From Dendrolimus kikuchii (taxonomy: Eukaryota; Arthropoda; Insecta; Lepidoptera; Lasiocampidae): a DNA stretch of 64,000 nucleotides. Within the stretch, counting starts at the first letter, position 1. Each line of letters opens with the position of its first letter. Below are positions 63,568 through 64,000 of this stretch, piece by piece. Below the pieces are notes generated by a model that was not told where the DNA came from, searched no databases, and saw only the letters and a list, made by a program, of their open reading frames with translations. The position numbers and the translations under genes were made by a program. Location: NCBI GenBank assembly GCA_019925095.2, contig CM034392.1, positions 13,163,887 to 13,227,886 on the forward strand, given 5' to 3'.

Positions 63568-63963
63568 ATTATAACTTTGGTCTCCGGCCGTCCACGGGGC
63601 TTGTTCTGCAGGTCGAAATTTCCAGAACGAAAACGTTGGAACCAAAAACGCACTGTGTTTTCTTTTGCGACACCGCTGCCATACACATCATTAATCCTTG
63701 GAGCCGTTTCAGCAGCACTGGTGCCATGATGGAAGTCGTACTCGTAAATAATGCGATATTTCAAGTTTTCCATTTTGTAAACTGAGTGACGCAAAGAAAA
63801 AACCAAAGGAGGAAAAGACAAATGAATTACGGTTTTCAAAACACAAAAGCATAAGTAAATAGCTGTATAAATTTGAAGTTGGAATTCCTAACCAAAGAGG
63901 AAATATTTGAGATCAAAGTGGCCAGTACGACAAAACGCCAACTTCATATGTAAGGACCTAATA

Positions 63964-64000
63964 CTTACCGGGCATGGGTGCTTCGATAAGTATCTGAATC
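63964..64000 (+). pseudogene. R1-clade ORF2 resumes, right edge
   Basis: Reads LTGHGCFDKYLN, the region just before the post-RT zinc-binding motif; matches 44.47 kb. Continues beyond the window. Confidence 0.85.

Larger units (their letters stand above)
62072..63773 (-). pseudogene. mariner transposase, split and frameshifted
   Basis: Reads from ATG 63773: a helix-turn-helix part with NTVRFWFQRFRSGNFDLQNK and GRPETKV, cut at 63568; resumes at 62863 with ELKAIVEADPSQTTSEI, ERWVPHELSAANRQTRVDCC and the catalytic IITCDEKW. After a frame change, SVWWTSARVVHYSFLKSGQT and FQDNARPHTA (second aspartate), then PYSPDLAP with the third aspartate in another frame, ending GINELPMRWQTCID at ~62075. Several frameshifts; dead. 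Confidence 0.9.
61993..63961 (-). mobile_element. mariner element with TA target duplication, inserted in R1
   Basis: Terminal inverted repeats of about 32 bp: 61993-62024 starts ttaggtctttacatatgaaa, and 63930-63961 is its inverse with two or three differences. TA at 61991-61992 and 63962-63963. Without the 704-bp LINE inside, the element is about 1.27 kb, the usual mariner size. Confidence 0.92.
55650..64000 (+). mobile_element. R1-clade LINE, near full-length but broken, runs off the right edge
   Basis: Two-ORF LINE: ORF1 55695-57266, ORF2 from ATG 57267 with endonuclease, RT and post-RT zinc-binding region. Interrupted by an RTE LINE (59479-61416) and a mariner (61993-63961). Several frameshifts and stops show it is dead. 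A truncated relative lies at 44.2-45.2 kb. No sign of an rDNA target nearby, so it is an R1-clade element outside rDNA. Confidence 0.88.

Overview
The window is nuclear DNA from an insect, most likely a moth or butterfly. It has compact, often GC-rich exons in AT-rich introns, a complete conventional kinesin heavy chain gene of insect type, and a dense mix of R1, RTE, Jockey and CR1-type LINEs, Penelope-like elements, mariner, Ty3/gypsy and short interspersed repeats of the kind common in Lepidoptera. The lepidopteran assignment is inferred from repeat types and remembered family patterns, not from a search. No tRNA, rRNA or CRISPR array was found.

Two host genes face each other. Khc (kinesin-1 heavy chain, KIF5 family) runs on + from an ATG at 1316 to a stop at 30112. 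I resolved 19 coding exons with matching phases; they sum to 2898 nt, 965 residues plus stop, the expected kinesin-1 length. Intron 7 uses a GC donor. Exon 14 has an in-frame extension to 20428 that would give an 872-residue heavy chain without the distal coiled coil and IAK tail. On the - strand, the 3' half of a RUN + PX domain gene (sorting nexin 29 type) occupies 50398 down to 41615 in six exons. Its PX domain is split over three exons separated by repeat-filled introns, and its 5' exons lie beyond the window or were not found. Between the two genes (30.9-41.2 kb) are several GC-rich, partly coding-like islands that I cannot assign, plus repeats.

Mobile DNA fills the rest. Khc intron 1 holds a dead mariner and a degenerate tandem-repeat array split by a 1.19-kb Penelope-derived insertion. 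That insertion has inverted ends, a GIY-YIG endonuclease remnant and a 10-bp target duplication. Two ~131-bp palindromic relatives (12.0 and 42.0 kb) and a 37-bp end fragment (10.0 kb) have their own target duplications, so they form a short non-autonomous family. Intron 7 has a 417-bp solo LTR and intron 17 a dead Jockey-type LINE. A 4.35-kb Ty3/gypsy element with identical 112-bp LTRs and open gag and pol (50627-54973) sits inside a fold-back DNA element just upstream of the RUN exon.

From 55.7 kb to the right edge lies one R1-clade LINE broken by an RTE element (59479-61416) and by a mariner (61993-63961). The mariner is itself broken by a LINE 3' fragment with a GT microsatellite. All of these insertions can be bounded by target-site duplications, so the order of events can be read directly.
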